From Paralimibaculum aggregatum (GTDB lineage Bacteria > Pseudomonadota > Alphaproteobacteria > Rhodobacterales > Rhodobacteraceae), in contig NZ_BSYI01000002.1 in the NCBI RefSeq assembly GCF_030270585.1, positions 124,001-188,000 on the forward strand: a DNA stretch of 64,000 nucleotides, written 5' to 3'. Positions 1-10,000 of the stretch are shown piece by piece (the first letter of the stretch is position 1; every line of letters starts with the position of its first letter). A program made the translations under genes and the position numbers. The notes beneath the pieces are model-generated. The model worked only from the letters and a program-made list of their open reading frames with translations, was not told the DNA's origin and ran no database searches.

Positions 1-2
1 GC

Positions 3-149
3 AAGTTCCGCTTCAACAGCAACCACCACCCGATCCAGGACATCCATGTCCGCGAGGTGGTGGCCGGCGAGGGCGGGCCGACCAACAGGCTGGTCGGCGT
101 CGCGATCGCCGACCGGGCGGACGATTTCGCCGCCGAGTGCCGGCTCTGA
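3..149 (+). CDS. ABC transporter substrate-binding protein, branched-chain amino acid (Liv) type, C-terminal end only
   Basis: Only the last 48 codons are inside the window; the gene begins to the left. The readable tail contains FNSNHHPIQDIHVREVV, which matches the C-terminal strand of Liv/Urt-type periplasmic binding proteins, where a phrase like FNxNHxPIQ-I-VREV is typical. The family captures amino acids, amides or related small acids in the periplasm and hands them to the LivHM permease. The stop codon overlaps the next start (TGATG), and livHMGF follow about 1.6 kb downstream, so the binding protein probably heads the same operon. The substrate cannot be inferred from this fragment. Confidence 0.75.
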   Translation, partial: KFRFNSNHHPIQDIHVREVVAGEGGPTNRLVGVAIADRADDFAAECRL

Positions 150-577
150 TGCGGCGGGGCGGGCTGCTGCTGGCGGGGCTGCTGGCCTCGGCCGGGGCCG
201 CCGCGGCGGAGCCCGCCCGCTCCGGCGACTGGGTCTGGGAGGAGCGCGGCGGCCGGCGCGTCGCCGCCACCGAGACGGCGGACGCCCGGCTCGAGGTGAC
301 CTGCGGCGCCGGCGCGGGCGCCGTCGCGGTGACGCTGGCGGGGGTGCCCCCGGCCGAGGGCGACCGGCTGGTGTTCTCGGCGGATGGCGGGGCGGCGATC
401 TCGGCGCGCGCCAGCGGCGGGGCGATCGGCAGCGCCAGCGCGCTCGAGGCGGTGCTGTTCCGCGGCATCGTCGCGATGATCCGCAAGGGCCGGGTGCTGG
501 AGGTCGCGCTGCCCGACGGCCGGGCGGCGGCGTTCTCGCTCGGCGGCTCGGCCGCCGCCATCGGGCCCGCCTGCTGA
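149..577 (+). CDS. Small exported protein of unknown function
   Basis: A 142-residue protein that I do not recognise. Residues 1-22 form an Arg-Arg start followed by a hydrophobic Leu/Ala stretch ending in AAAAE, a normal Sec signal peptide, so the mature protein should be periplasmic. The rest is Gly/Ala-rich with alternating short hydrophobic segments that suggest beta strands. The ATG at 149 overlaps the preceding stop as TGATG and is preferred to an upstream GTG at 137, which would add four residues before the signal. It lies between the Liv binding protein and a BKACE enzyme, and a second exported protein of similar size (1306-1752) follows that enzyme. Both may be accessory binding or processing factors, but this is only inferred from position. 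Confidence 0.6.
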   Translation: MRRGGLLLAGLLASAGAAAAEPARSGDWVWEERGGRRVAATETADARLEVTCGAGAGAVAVTLAGVPPAEGDRLVFSADGGAAISARASGGAIGSASALEAVLFRGIVAMIRKGRVLEVALPDGRAAAFSLGGSAAAIGPAC

Positions 578-589
578 GGGAGAGAACCA

Positions 590-1309
590 ATGCTGCAAGC
601 CTGTCTGAACGGGGGCCGCGATCCGGCCGAAGCCGCTACCGTGCCGCTCACCCCGGAGGCGCTGGCCCGCGATGCGCTGGCCGCCCGGGCTGCGGGCGCC
701 GCCTGCCTGCACATCCACCCGCGGGACGCGGGCGGCGCCGAGACCCTGGCCGCCGGCCCGGTCGGCGCGGCGCTGTCGGCGGTGCGCGCGGCGGTGCCCG
801 GGATGCCGGTCGGGGTCGGCACAGGGGACTGGATCGCGCCCGGCGGCCGCGCCCGGCAGGCCGGCATGGCCGCCTGGGCGGTGCAGCCCGACTATGCCTC
901 GGTCAACCTCAACGAGCCGGATGCGCCGGAGGTGATCGCGCTGCTGGCGGCGCAGGGCGTCGCCACCGAGGCCGGGATCTGGGACGAGGCCGATGCCGCG
1001 CGGTTCCTCGCCGAGATCGACCCCGCCCATTGCGTGCGGATCCTCGTCGAGATGCCCGATGCCGCGCCCGCCGAGGCGCTGGCGCTGGCCGACCGGGTGC
1101 TGGCCCGGCTCGCCGCGGGTGGCAACCGGCTGCCGGTGCTGCTGCACGGGATCGGCGCCTCGACCTGGGCGATGATCGCGCGGGCGGGCGAGCTGGGGCT
1201 CGACACGCGCATCGGTTTCGAGGATGTCACGCATCTGCCGGATGGCAGCCCGGCGCCCGACAACGCGGCGCTGGTCACCGCCGCCCGGAGGATGCTGGAG
1301 ACCCGATGA
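590..1309 (+). CDS. BKACE-family enzyme (beta-keto acid cleavage enzyme, DUF849)
   Basis: A 239-residue TIM-barrel type enzyme. The family condenses a beta-keto acid with acetyl-CoA and cleaves it to a CoA ester and acetoacetate; the founding member, Kce, acts in lysine fermentation. The family zinc site is visible as H41-I-H43 in CLHIHPRD, and the C-terminal RIGFED (R207, E211, D212) matches the Kce-type Arg, Zn-ligand Glu and Asp. At 239 residues it is shorter than the usual 270-310. The ATG at 590 has a GAGGGAGAG ribosome-binding sequence. The stop overlaps the next start (ATGA). Its position inside a Liv-type operon suggests the transporter imports the precursor of its beta-keto acid. The actual substrate is unknown. 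Confidence 0.8.
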   Translation: MLQACLNGGRDPAEAATVPLTPEALARDALAARAAGAACLHIHPRDAGGAETLAAGPVGAALSAVRAAVPGMPVGVGTGDWIAPGGRARQAGMAAWAVQPDYASVNLNEPDAPEVIALLAAQGVATEAGIWDEADAARFLAEIDPAHCVRILVEMPDAAPAEALALADRVLARLAAGGNRLPVLLHGIGASTWAMIARAGELGLDTRIGFEDVTHLPDGSPAPDNAALVTAARRMLETR

Positions 1310-1752
1310 CCCGCCCTGCCGCCATGCTGCTCGCGCTCGCCCTCGCCCCCGCTGCCGCGGCGGCGGACGACTGGCGGTTCGCCATGGGCCAGGGGCTGCT
1401 GCAGTGGCGCGCGGTCTCAGACGACGGCCATACGGTGCTCGCGGTGGTCTGCGATGCCGGCAACGGGCAGCTCGGCAGCGCGGTCGGCATCGAGAGCGGG
1501 GCCGAGGCGCATGATCTCGGCCATCTGAGCCGGGCCTACACCTATGACGAGGTGCCGAAGCTGGTGGTCGGCCTCGCCGCGCCGGAGCCGGACGATCCCG
1601 GCTCGCGCGACGGGGCGGTGTTTGCCGAGATGCTGGACGATCTCGCGGAGCACGACATCCTGAGCGTGGTGCTGCCGGATGGCGGGCTCGCGGTGTTCGC
1701 CATCGCGGGCCCGGAGGACGGGTTCGCCGATTGCGGCACGGGCGGGCAATGA
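1306..1752 (+). CDS. Small exported protein of unknown function
   Basis: A 148-residue protein starting at the ATG inside the ATGA overlap with the BKACE gene. Residues 1-19 are a signal peptide (TRP, then a Leu/Ala core, then AAAA). The mature part is acidic, with two cysteines (VVCDAGNG and ADCGTG) that could form one disulfide in the periplasm. I recognise no family. It shares size, export signal and placement with the protein at 149-577, and the spacing of VSDDGHTVLAVVCDAGNG resembles VAATETADARLEVTCGAG in that protein, so the two may be distant relatives; an alignment would settle this. Its stop overlaps the livH start. Confidence 0.6.
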   Translation: MTRPAAMLLALALAPAAAAADDWRFAMGQGLLQWRAVSDDGHTVLAVVCDAGNGQLGSAVGIESGAEAHDLGHLSRAYTYDEVPKLVVGLAAPEPDDPGSRDGAVFAEMLDDLAEHDILSVVLPDGGLAVFAIAGPEDGFADCGTGGQ

Positions 1753-2666
1753 GCGCGGCCTTCCTGATCGAGCAGGGGCTGAACGGCCTGCAGTTCGGCG
1801 TCATGCTGTTCCTGATGGCGGCCGGGCTCACGCTGATCTTCGGCGTGATGGGGGTGATCAACCTCGCCCATGGCGCGCTCTACATGGTGGGCGCCTTCGC
1901 CTGCGCGCTGGTGGCGCCGGAGGCCGGCTTCTGGGCCGGGCTCGGCGCCGGGATCGTGGCGGCGGCGGGGCTCGGCGCGCTGATCGAGCTCTCGGTGATC
2001 CGCCCGCTCTATGCGCGCGACCATCTCGACCAGGTGCTGGCCACCTTCGCGCTGATCCTGATCGTCTCGGAGGGCGCGCGCATGGTCTCCGGCGGCCGTC
2101 CGCTCTGGCTCGACATGCCGGCCGCGCTGGCCGGCTCGGTGACGCTGCCCGGCGGCGTGCCCTATCCGGTCTATCGCCTGGCGCTGATCGGCGCCGGGCT
2201 CGGCGTCGGGCTGCTGCTCTGGCTGCTGATCCGGCAGACGCGGCTCGGCATCCGCATCCGCGCCGGCCAGGCCGACCGCGAGATGATCGACGCGCTCGGG
2301 GTCGACATCGCCCGGCTCTACACGGTGGTCTTCGCGCTCGGCGCCGGGCTGGCCGGGCTCGCCGGCGCGATGGTCGGGGCGCTGCAGTCGGTGGAGGTCG
2401 GCATGGGCGAGCCGGTGCTGATCCTGGCCTTCGTGATCATCGTGATCGGCGGCATCGGCTCGATCCGGGGGGCCTTCGTGGCGGCGCTGCTGGTCGGGCT
2501 CACCGACACCGCTGGGCGGATCTTCCTGCCGGCGCTGCTGGCGCTGGCCTGGCCGCCGGCCGAGGCCACCGCGATCGGCTCGGCGCTGGCCTCGATGTCG
2601 ATCTACGTGCTGATGGCGGCGGTGCTGGCGGTGCGCCCGCGCGGGCTGTTCCCGGCCCATGGCTGA
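1749..2666 (+). CDS. livH: Branched-chain amino acid-type ABC transporter permease LivH
   Basis: A 305-residue inner-membrane protein with about eight hydrophobic helices. The phrase GLTLIFGVMGVINLAHGALYMVG near the start is the LivH hallmark (LAHGALYMLGAY in relatives), and the VIIVIGGIGSIRGAFVAALLVG stretch near residue 240 matches the conserved late loop. With LivM it forms the translocation channel. I chose ATG 1749, which overlaps the preceding stop (ATGA); a start at 1731 would add six polar residues without a better ribosome site. Residues such as a catalytic core do not apply; substrate is set by the binding protein. Confidence 0.92.
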   Translation: MSAAFLIEQGLNGLQFGVMLFLMAAGLTLIFGVMGVINLAHGALYMVGAFACALVAPEAGFWAGLGAGIVAAAGLGALIELSVIRPLYARDHLDQVLATFALILIVSEGARMVSGGRPLWLDMPAALAGSVTLPGGVPYPVYRLALIGAGLGVGLLLWLLIRQTRLGIRIRAGQADREMIDALGVDIARLYTVVFALGAGLAGLAGAMVGALQSVEVGMGEPVLILAFVIIVIGGIGSIRGAFVAALLVGLTDTAGRIFLPALLALAWPPAEATAIGSALASMSIYVLMAAVLAVRPRGLFPAHG

Positions 2667-3669
2667 GGCGGCGGCGGAGATCGCGGCGCCGGCCCGGCGG
2701 CGCCTGCCCGAATGGGCGGTGAACGCGGCGATCGCCGCGGCGCTGCTGGCCTGGCCGCTGCTCGCCGACGCGGCGGGCGAGCCCTGGTGGGCCGGCCTCG
2801 CGGCCAAGGCGGCGATCCTGGCGCTGGCCGGGGTCGGGCTCAACCTCGCGCTCGGCTATGGCGGCATGGTCAGCCTCGGCCATGCCGCCTTCTTCGGCAT
2901 CGGCGGCTATGTCGCGGCGATCTCGGCCGATGCGGCGTTCAGCGGCGCCGGCGTGCTCGGCCTGCCGGGCAGCGACCGGATGCTGCCGATCTGGCTCGCG
3001 GCGATGGCGCTCTCGGCGCTGGTGGCGCTGGGGATCGGGGCGATCTCGCTGCGCACCGAGGGCGTCTATTTCATCATGATCACCCTCGCCTTCGCGCAGA
3101 TGATCTACTACCTGGCGATCTCCTGGCCGGCCTATGGCGGCGAGGACGGGATGCCGATCTATCTGCGCAACGGCTTTCCGGGGATGGACACCAACGCCCC
3201 GTTGGATTTCGCGCTGGTCTGCCTCGGCGCGCTGGCGGCGGCGCTGCTGCTCTCGTGGCGGCTGACCGAGGCGCGCTTCGGCCGGGCGCTGATCTGCGCG
3301 CGGATGAACCCGCTGCGGCTGGCGACGCTGGGCATGGAGCCGTTCCCGGTCAAGCTCGCCGCCTTCGTGATCTCGGCCGCGATCACCGGGCTGGCCGGCG
3401 CGCTCTATGCCGATCTCAACGGCTATGTCAGCCCGGCGATGCTCGGCTGGCACACCTCGGGCGAGATCATCGTCTTCGTGATCCTCGGCGGCACCGGGCG
3501 GCTCTTTGGCCCGGTCGCCGGGGCGGTGCTCTATGTCTGGCTCGAGACGCTGCTCGGCGGCGTCACGGTGCACTGGCAGATGGGGCTGGGCCTGGTGCTG
3601 CTCGGGGTGGTGCTGTTCGGCCGCGGCGGGCTGATCGGGCTGCTCTGCGGGGCGCGGCGCCATGGCTGA
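2659..3669 (+). CDS. livM: Branched-chain amino acid-type ABC transporter permease LivM
   Basis: A 336-residue multi-helix permease, partner of LivH. It carries the LivM signature LNLALGYGGMVSLGHAAFFGIGGY near residue 65 and the C-terminal FVILGGTGRLFGPVAGAVLY, both typical. The N-terminus (MAEAAAEIAAPARRR) is a short hydrophilic cytoplasmic lead before the first helix. The start overlaps livH by eight bases and the stop overlaps livG in the same manner, a sign of translational coupling along the whole operon. Confidence 0.92.
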   Translation: MAEAAAEIAAPARRRLPEWAVNAAIAAALLAWPLLADAAGEPWWAGLAAKAAILALAGVGLNLALGYGGMVSLGHAAFFGIGGYVAAISADAAFSGAGVLGLPGSDRMLPIWLAAMALSALVALGIGAISLRTEGVYFIMITLAFAQMIYYLAISWPAYGGEDGMPIYLRNGFPGMDTNAPLDFALVCLGALAAALLLSWRLTEARFGRALICARMNPLRLATLGMEPFPVKLAAFVISAAITGLAGALYADLNGYVSPAMLGWHTSGEIIVFVILGGTGRLFGPVAGAVLYVWLETLLGGVTVHWQMGLGLVLLGVVLFGRGGLIGLLCGARRHG

Positions 3670-4413
3670 GGCGGCGCCGGTCCTCGAGGTCTCGGGCCTC
3701 AGCAAGCGGTTCGGCGCGCTGATCGCGACCGACGCGGTGGATCTCGACATCCGCCCCGGCGAGATCCACGCGCTGATCGGGCCGAACGGCGCCGGCAAGT
3801 CGACGCTGGTGGCGCAGATCGCCGGCCAGCTCGCGCAGGATGCCGGGGAGATCCGGCTCGCCGGGCAGGAGATCAGCGGCCTCTCGGTGGCGGCGCGGGC
3901 GCGGGCCGGGCTCGGGCGCACCTTCCAGGTGACCTCGGTGGCGCTCGAGCTCTCGGCCCTCGGCAACGCGATGCTGGCGGTGCAGGCGCGCGCCTCGGGC
4001 CTCTGGGGCTTCTGGCGCCGCGCGGCGGCCGACCGGCGGCTGATCGAGCCGGCGATGGCGGCGCTGGCGCGCTTCGATCTCGACGGGCGGGCGCAGGTGC
4101 CGGCGGCCGCGCTCTCGCATGGCGAGCGGCGCCAGCTCGAGCTCGCGATGGCGGCGGCGCTGGCGCCCCGGGTGCTGCTGCTCGACGAGCCGATGGCCGG
4201 CCTCGGCGCCGGCGGCGTCGGCCCGCTCTCCGACATCCTCGAGGGGCTGAAGGCGGAGACCCCGATGCTGCTGATCGAGCACGACATGGACGCCGTGTTC
4301 CGGCTGGCGGACCGGATCTCGGTGCTGGCCGAGGGCCGCATCGTCTTCGCCGGCAGCGCCGCCGAGGTGCAGGCCTCGGCACTGGTGCGCGAGATCTATC
4401 TGGGGACGGCGTG

Positions 4414-4414
<1 letters not shown>
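3662..4414 (+). CDS. livG: Liv-type ABC transporter ATP-binding protein LivG
   Basis: A 250-residue ATPase. Walker A is GPNGAGKST near residue 40, the signature loop is LSHGERRQLELAMA, Walker B is VLLLDEPMAGLG, and the switch histidine is in IEHDMDAVF. Asn and Gly residues of the LivG type (GRTFQVTSVALELS, the Q-loop region) are present. It powers import through LivHM together with LivF. The gene overlaps livM by eight bases and its TGA shares one base with the ATG of livF. Confidence 0.92.
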
Positions 4415-5103
<689 letters not shown>

Positions 5104-5107
5104 GGCG

Positions 5108-6919
5108 GTGGCGCTCCGGCTCGCGCTCGCGCTGCTGCTGGGGCTTGTCGCCGGGCTGGCCGCGCTGACCGGGCCGGGGGCGCGGCTCGAGCGCGATCTC
5201 GGGCTGCGGCTGCTCTATGGCCTGCGCGGCGAGGTGGCGGTGCCGCAGGAGGCGGCGATCCTCGCGATCGACCGCGCCGGGGTCGACTGGCTGCGCTTCG
5301 AGGCGCGGGCGCCGGGGCCGGTCAAGCCGCATCTGGCGGACTGCCTGACCCCGCCGGCGCGGGCCGCGCTCGGCGAGACCTTCGGCACCGGTCCGCTGCC
5401 GCGCGCGGTCTATGCTTGCGCGCTGGAGCGGCTGGCGGCGGCCGGGGCGCGGCTGGTGGTGCTCGACGTGCTGTTCGCCAAGACCGATGCCGCCGATGCC
5501 CGCCTCGCCGCGGCGCTGGCCGCCCTGCCGACGCTGCTCTTCGAGCGGGTCGAGCCGGCGCCGGAGCTGCCGGGCGTGATGCTGCGCCACAGCCCGCGCG
5601 AGGTCTTCGCGGCGGCGGCGCGCGGCACCGGGCTGTCGCTGATCGAGGCGCCGGCCGGCGGCTTCCTCGAGGGCTATCTCTCCGGCATCGCCGGGCATCC
5701 GGGGCTGCGCGACCTCGCCTCCCTCGCGGTGGCCGAGATCTCCGGCCGCCCGCTACCCCCGGCCGGGCCGCCGCAGACCCGGCCGGTCTGGTTCTACGGG
5801 CCGCCGGCGAGCATCGCGCATCTCGGCCTGCCGGAGCTGCTGGCGGCGGCCGGCCCGCCCGCCTGGCTCGCCGGGCGCACGGTGTTCGTCGGGCTCTCCG
5901 ATCCCGAGACCCCCGGCCTGCCCGACCATTTCCGCGTGCCGCTGCCGGGCAGCGACGGCCGCGCCATGGCCGGTGTCGAGATCATGGCCACCGCGTTTCT
6001 CAACGGCCTCAGCGGCGAGCGCATGGTCCGCCCGCCGCCGCTGGCCCTCGCCGGCATCGTGGCGGGCTTCGCGGCGCTGGCCTTCGCCGCGGCGCTGCTG
6101 CTGCCGGGCAAGCGCGGGCTGCAGGCCGGGGCGGCGCTCGGCGCCGGCTGGGTGCTGATCGCCGGCGGCGCCTTTCTCGGCGCGCGGCTCTGGCTGCCGG
6201 TGGCGCTGCCGCTCGGGCTGCTGGGGCTGGCCGGCTTCGTCGCGCTGGCGCTGCGCTACCTGATGGCGCGCCGGGTGATCGGCCGGCTGGCACCGCCGGC
6301 CTGGGCCAGCGACATCCTCGACCGGCGCCGCGGCACCGAGCGGGTGGTCCGCGCCGAGACCGCGACGGTGCTGGTCTGCGACGTGGTGGGCTCCACGGCG
6401 ATCGGCCGCGGGCTCGGCAATGCCGCCTTCAAGGGCGCCATGGAGGGCTTCTACGACATGGTCTCGGCGCCGATCGAGGCCGCGGGCGGGCTGATCGCGG
6501 AATATCCGGGCGATGCCACCTTCGCGGTCTTTCCCGAGAGCGTGGCCGGGCCGGACCATGCGGTGCACGCGGTGCGCGCGGCCCGTGCGGCGATCGCGGC
6601 GGCCGAGCGCAGGGTGGCCGCGGCGGCGGGCGCGGACGATCCGCTGCGCCTGCGCATCGCGCTCAACACCGGACCCGCCGAGATCGGCGACATCGGCACC
6701 GACCGGCGGTCCTACTACCGCGCGGTGGGCGAGACGGTGACGCAGACCTTCGCCATCGAGCGCCGCGGCAAGGCGCTGGTGTTCGAGGGGCCGGCGATCT
6801 GCCTGCTGAGCGCGGCGACGGTGGCGGCGGCGGGGCTCGCGCCGACCGAGGTGGAGGATCTCGGGACGCTGGTGCTTGCCGGGCAGGAGCAGGTGCGGCT
6901 CTACCGGCTGCTGCCCTGA
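5108..6919 (+). CDS. CHASE2 sensor with class III cyclase domain (possibly catalytically impaired)
   Basis: A 603-residue membrane protein. One N-terminal helix is followed by an extracytoplasmic CHASE2 domain (about residues 30-310, including AAILAIDRAGVDWLRF and GARLVVLDVLFAK), then three helices (about 310-390), then a class III nucleotidyl cyclase domain (about 415-603). The two metal-binding aspartates are present (D425 in VCDVVGST, D469 in PGDATFAVF). The transition-state Asn-x3-Arg of the usual VNxxxR motif is replaced by T545 and A549 in GETVTQTFAIER, so ordinary cAMP synthesis is doubtful. It begins with GTG four bases after livF and may be co-transcribed. A FecR-domain protein follows; CHASE2 and FecR genes are often neighbours in proteobacteria. 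Confidence 0.85.
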   Translation: MALRLALALLLGLVAGLAALTGPGARLERDLGLRLLYGLRGEVAVPQEAAILAIDRAGVDWLRFEARAPGPVKPHLADCLTPPARAALGETFGTGPLPRAVYACALERLAAAGARLVVLDVLFAKTDAADARLAAALAALPTLLFERVEPAPELPGVMLRHSPREVFAAAARGTGLSLIEAPAGGFLEGYLSGIAGHPGLRDLASLAVAEISGRPLPPAGPPQTRPVWFYGPPASIAHLGLPELLAAAGPPAWLAGRTVFVGLSDPETPGLPDHFRVPLPGSDGRAMAGVEIMATAFLNGLSGERMVRPPPLALAGIVAGFAALAFAAALLLPGKRGLQAGAALGAGWVLIAGGAFLGARLWLPVALPLGLLGLAGFVALALRYLMARRVIGRLAPPAWASDILDRRRGTERVVRAETATVLVCDVVGSTAIGRGLGNAAFKGAMEGFYDMVSAPIEAAGGLIAEYPGDATFAVFPESVAGPDHAVHAVRAARAAIAAAERRVAAAAGADDPLRLRIALNTGPAEIGDIGTDRRSYYRAVGETVTQTFAIERRGKALVFEGPAICLLSAATVAAAGLAPTEVEDLGTLVLAGQEQVRLYRLLP

Positions 6920-7039
6920 GCGCGCGGGGCCGCCGCCCGGGCGCGCGCCGGCGCCCAATCCCCGGTTGCGGATTCACCCCAGAATTGTGCAGGATCGCGG
7001 GTGTACATTGGATTCGGGAGATCTGAGGGGGTCCCGCGC

Positions 7040-10000
7040 ATGTCCGGCGGCCGGCTTGTTCTTGTCACGTTGTTTCCCCTGCTGCTGGGCGCGACGCCGG
7101 CAGAGCCCCAGGGCATCGCGCAATGCCCCGGCGGCGCCGCGCGCAGCGCCACCGCGGTGACGGTGGACGGGCCGGTGGAGCTGGTCCGCGGCGGCGCCGC
7201 GCGCCCGGTCGCCCGCGGCGCCGCGCTCTGCCCCGGCGATCTCCTGCGCACCGGCGAGGGCGGCCGGGTCGAGCTGCGCTTCGTCACCCGCGACACCACG
7301 CTCGGGCTCACCGGCAATTCCAGCCTCAGCCTGCCGGAGCGGGCGGATGCCGGCGGCTGCAACGCCATGCTCGGCGCGGGGCTGCTGCGCTTCATCAGCT
7401 CGGTGCGCGGGCTGTTCTGCATCGGCACCCGCACCGCCAATGCCGGCATCGACGGCACCGAGGCGGTGGTCGCGGTCGGCGACGGGCCGGAGGCCAGCAC
7501 GCTGGTGCTGGTGCGCGAGGGCGATGTCACGCTCTCCGGCCGGGCCGGGCGGTCGATCCTGCTGACCGCGGGGGATGCCGGCTATGCGGCGGCGGGGGTG
7601 GCGCCCCGGGCGGCGCGGGTCGGCGAGGTGCCGGCGGCCTTCCGCGGGCTGCTGCTCGACCAGGCCGGGGCCTCGGACTGGGCGATCTACTACCCGCCGA
7701 TCCTGCTCGGCGCCGGGGTCGAGAGCGCGCTGCTCGCGCGCGCCGCGGCCCGGCTCGAGGCCGACGACCCGGACGGCGCCGAGGCGCTGCTGGCCGGCGT
7801 GCCGCGGCGCGGGCGGCAGGGCGCGGCGGCGCTGGCGCTGCGCGCGGTGGTGGCGCTGCTGCGCGGGCGCGAGGCCGAGGGCGCGGCGCTGTCGCAGGCG
7901 GCGGTGGCGCTCGATCCCGGGCTCGGCGCGGCGCGCATCGCACAGTCCTATGCGCTGCAGGCGGCGGGGCGGGTCGAGGAAGCGCTGGCCGCGGCGCGCA
8001 CCGGGGCCAGCCTCGCGCCGGCCGACGCCTATGCCCGGGCGCGGCTGGCCGAGCTTCAGCTCACCCTCGGCCGGCGGGCCGAGGCGCGCGACACGGCGGC
8101 GGCCTCGCTGGCGCTCCGGCCCACCGCGCTCGGCCATGCCATCGCCGGCTTCGCCGCGCTCGCGCTCTACGACGACGCGGCGGCGATGGCGGATTTCGAG
8201 GCGGCCATCGCGCTCGAGGACAGCGCCCCCCTGCCCCGGCTCGGGCTCGGCCTCGCGCTGGTGCGCCAGAACGCGGTGGCGGCGGGGCGGCGCGAGCTCG
8301 AGCTGGCGGCCAGCCTCGACCCGCGCCGCGCCGACCTGCGCACCTGGCTCGGCCGCGCCTATTTCGCCGAGGGGCTCGGCGCGAAGGCCGCGTCGCAGTT
8401 CGCCCTCGCCCGCGAGCTCGACCCGGACGACCCGCTGCCGCTGCTGTTCTCCGCCGCCGAGCGCTATGCCGCCAACGCGCCGCTGGAGGCGGTGCGCGAT
8501 CTAGAGGAGGCCCGGGCGCTGGCGCCGGCGCGTGCGGTGATGCGCGGCCCCGAGGGGCTCGGCGAGGATCGCGCGGTGGCCGCCGCCAGCCTCGGCCGCG
8601 CGCTCGACGAGCTCGGCTTCACCGAGACCGCGCTCGACGAGGGCGCCCGCGCGGTGGAGGAGGACCCGACCAACGCCACCGCGCACCGCGTGCTCGCCGA
8701 CCTGATGGCCGGCTATCCGGGGCTCACCTTCGCCCGCGGCTCCTCGGCGCTGCGCGCCCAGCTGCTCAGCCCGCCGACGCTGGCGCCGGTGCAGGCGGCG
8801 GAGGCCGAGCCCGATCTCGCGCTGCTCGACCAGTCCGGCCCGGCGCGGCTCAGCTTCGGCGAATACACCCCGCTGTTCGACCGCTATGGCAGCGCGGCGC
8901 GGCTCTCGGCCTTCGGCGGCACCCAGAGCACCTGGGGCGACAACCTCTCGGTGACCCATGCCGCCGACGGCTACTCCGTCGGCTTCGGCCAGAGCTACTA
9001 TGCGACCGACGGCTACCGCTTCAACAACGAGGTCGACCACCTGCTGTTCTCGCTCGAGGGCAAGGTGGAGGTCGGCCCGTTTCTCTCGCTGTTCGGCGAG
9101 ATCGGCTATCGCCACACCGATGCCGGCGACCGCAGCCTCTCCTTCGACCTCTCGCAGGACGATCCGTTCTTCGACCGGCGCGACCGGCGCAGCCGCGGGC
9201 GGATCGGCGCGCATATCCGTGCGGCGCCGGGGCATGACGTGCTCGCCGTCGCCACCTTCCGCAGCCAGGATCTCGAGAGCGACACGCTGCTGCCGAACCC
9301 GCTGTTCGGCAGCACCGAGCTGCTGGATTTCCAGACCGACATCGATTCCCGCGGGCTCGACTTCCAGCTCCAGCATATCGGCCGCTTCGGCGATCTCACC
9401 ACCACCGCGGGGCTCTCCTTCACCGGCATCGACCGCGAGATCGACGTGCGCCAGGAGACCTTCTTCGGCGAGATCGACCAGCGCTTCGTCGAGGACAGCC
9501 GCCAGCTCACCGCCTATGGCTATGGCCGCTACCGCATGGCGTTCTCCGGCCCGCTGCGCGCGCTCGAGGCGACGCTGGGGCTGAGCGTCGATCACCTGAG
9601 CTTTCCCGGCGGCGGCGAGGTCGACCGGATCGTGGTCAATCCCAAGGCCGGGCTGCGGCTCGACCTGGCCGGCGGCGTGTCGCTCCGCGCCGCCTATCTC
9701 GAGAGCCTGACGCCGGATCTGCTGTTCGACCAGCGCATCGAGCCGGTGACCGTGGCGGGCTTCGCGCAGTATCGCCCGGAATTCGCCGGCGCCAAGCTGC
9801 GCCAGGTGCTCGGCGGGCTCGACTGGCGCGCCACCGGCTGGCTCACCCTCGGCGGCAACGGCGCCTGGCGCGAGGTCGGCGAGCGCCAGACCGAGCGCTT
9901 CGGCGACCGTGCCGAGGAGGTCGAGGCCGGCCTCTATGCCCATGCCCGCCTCGGCAGCCGGCTGGCCTTCCGGCTCTACGGCACGCATCTCGACGTGACC

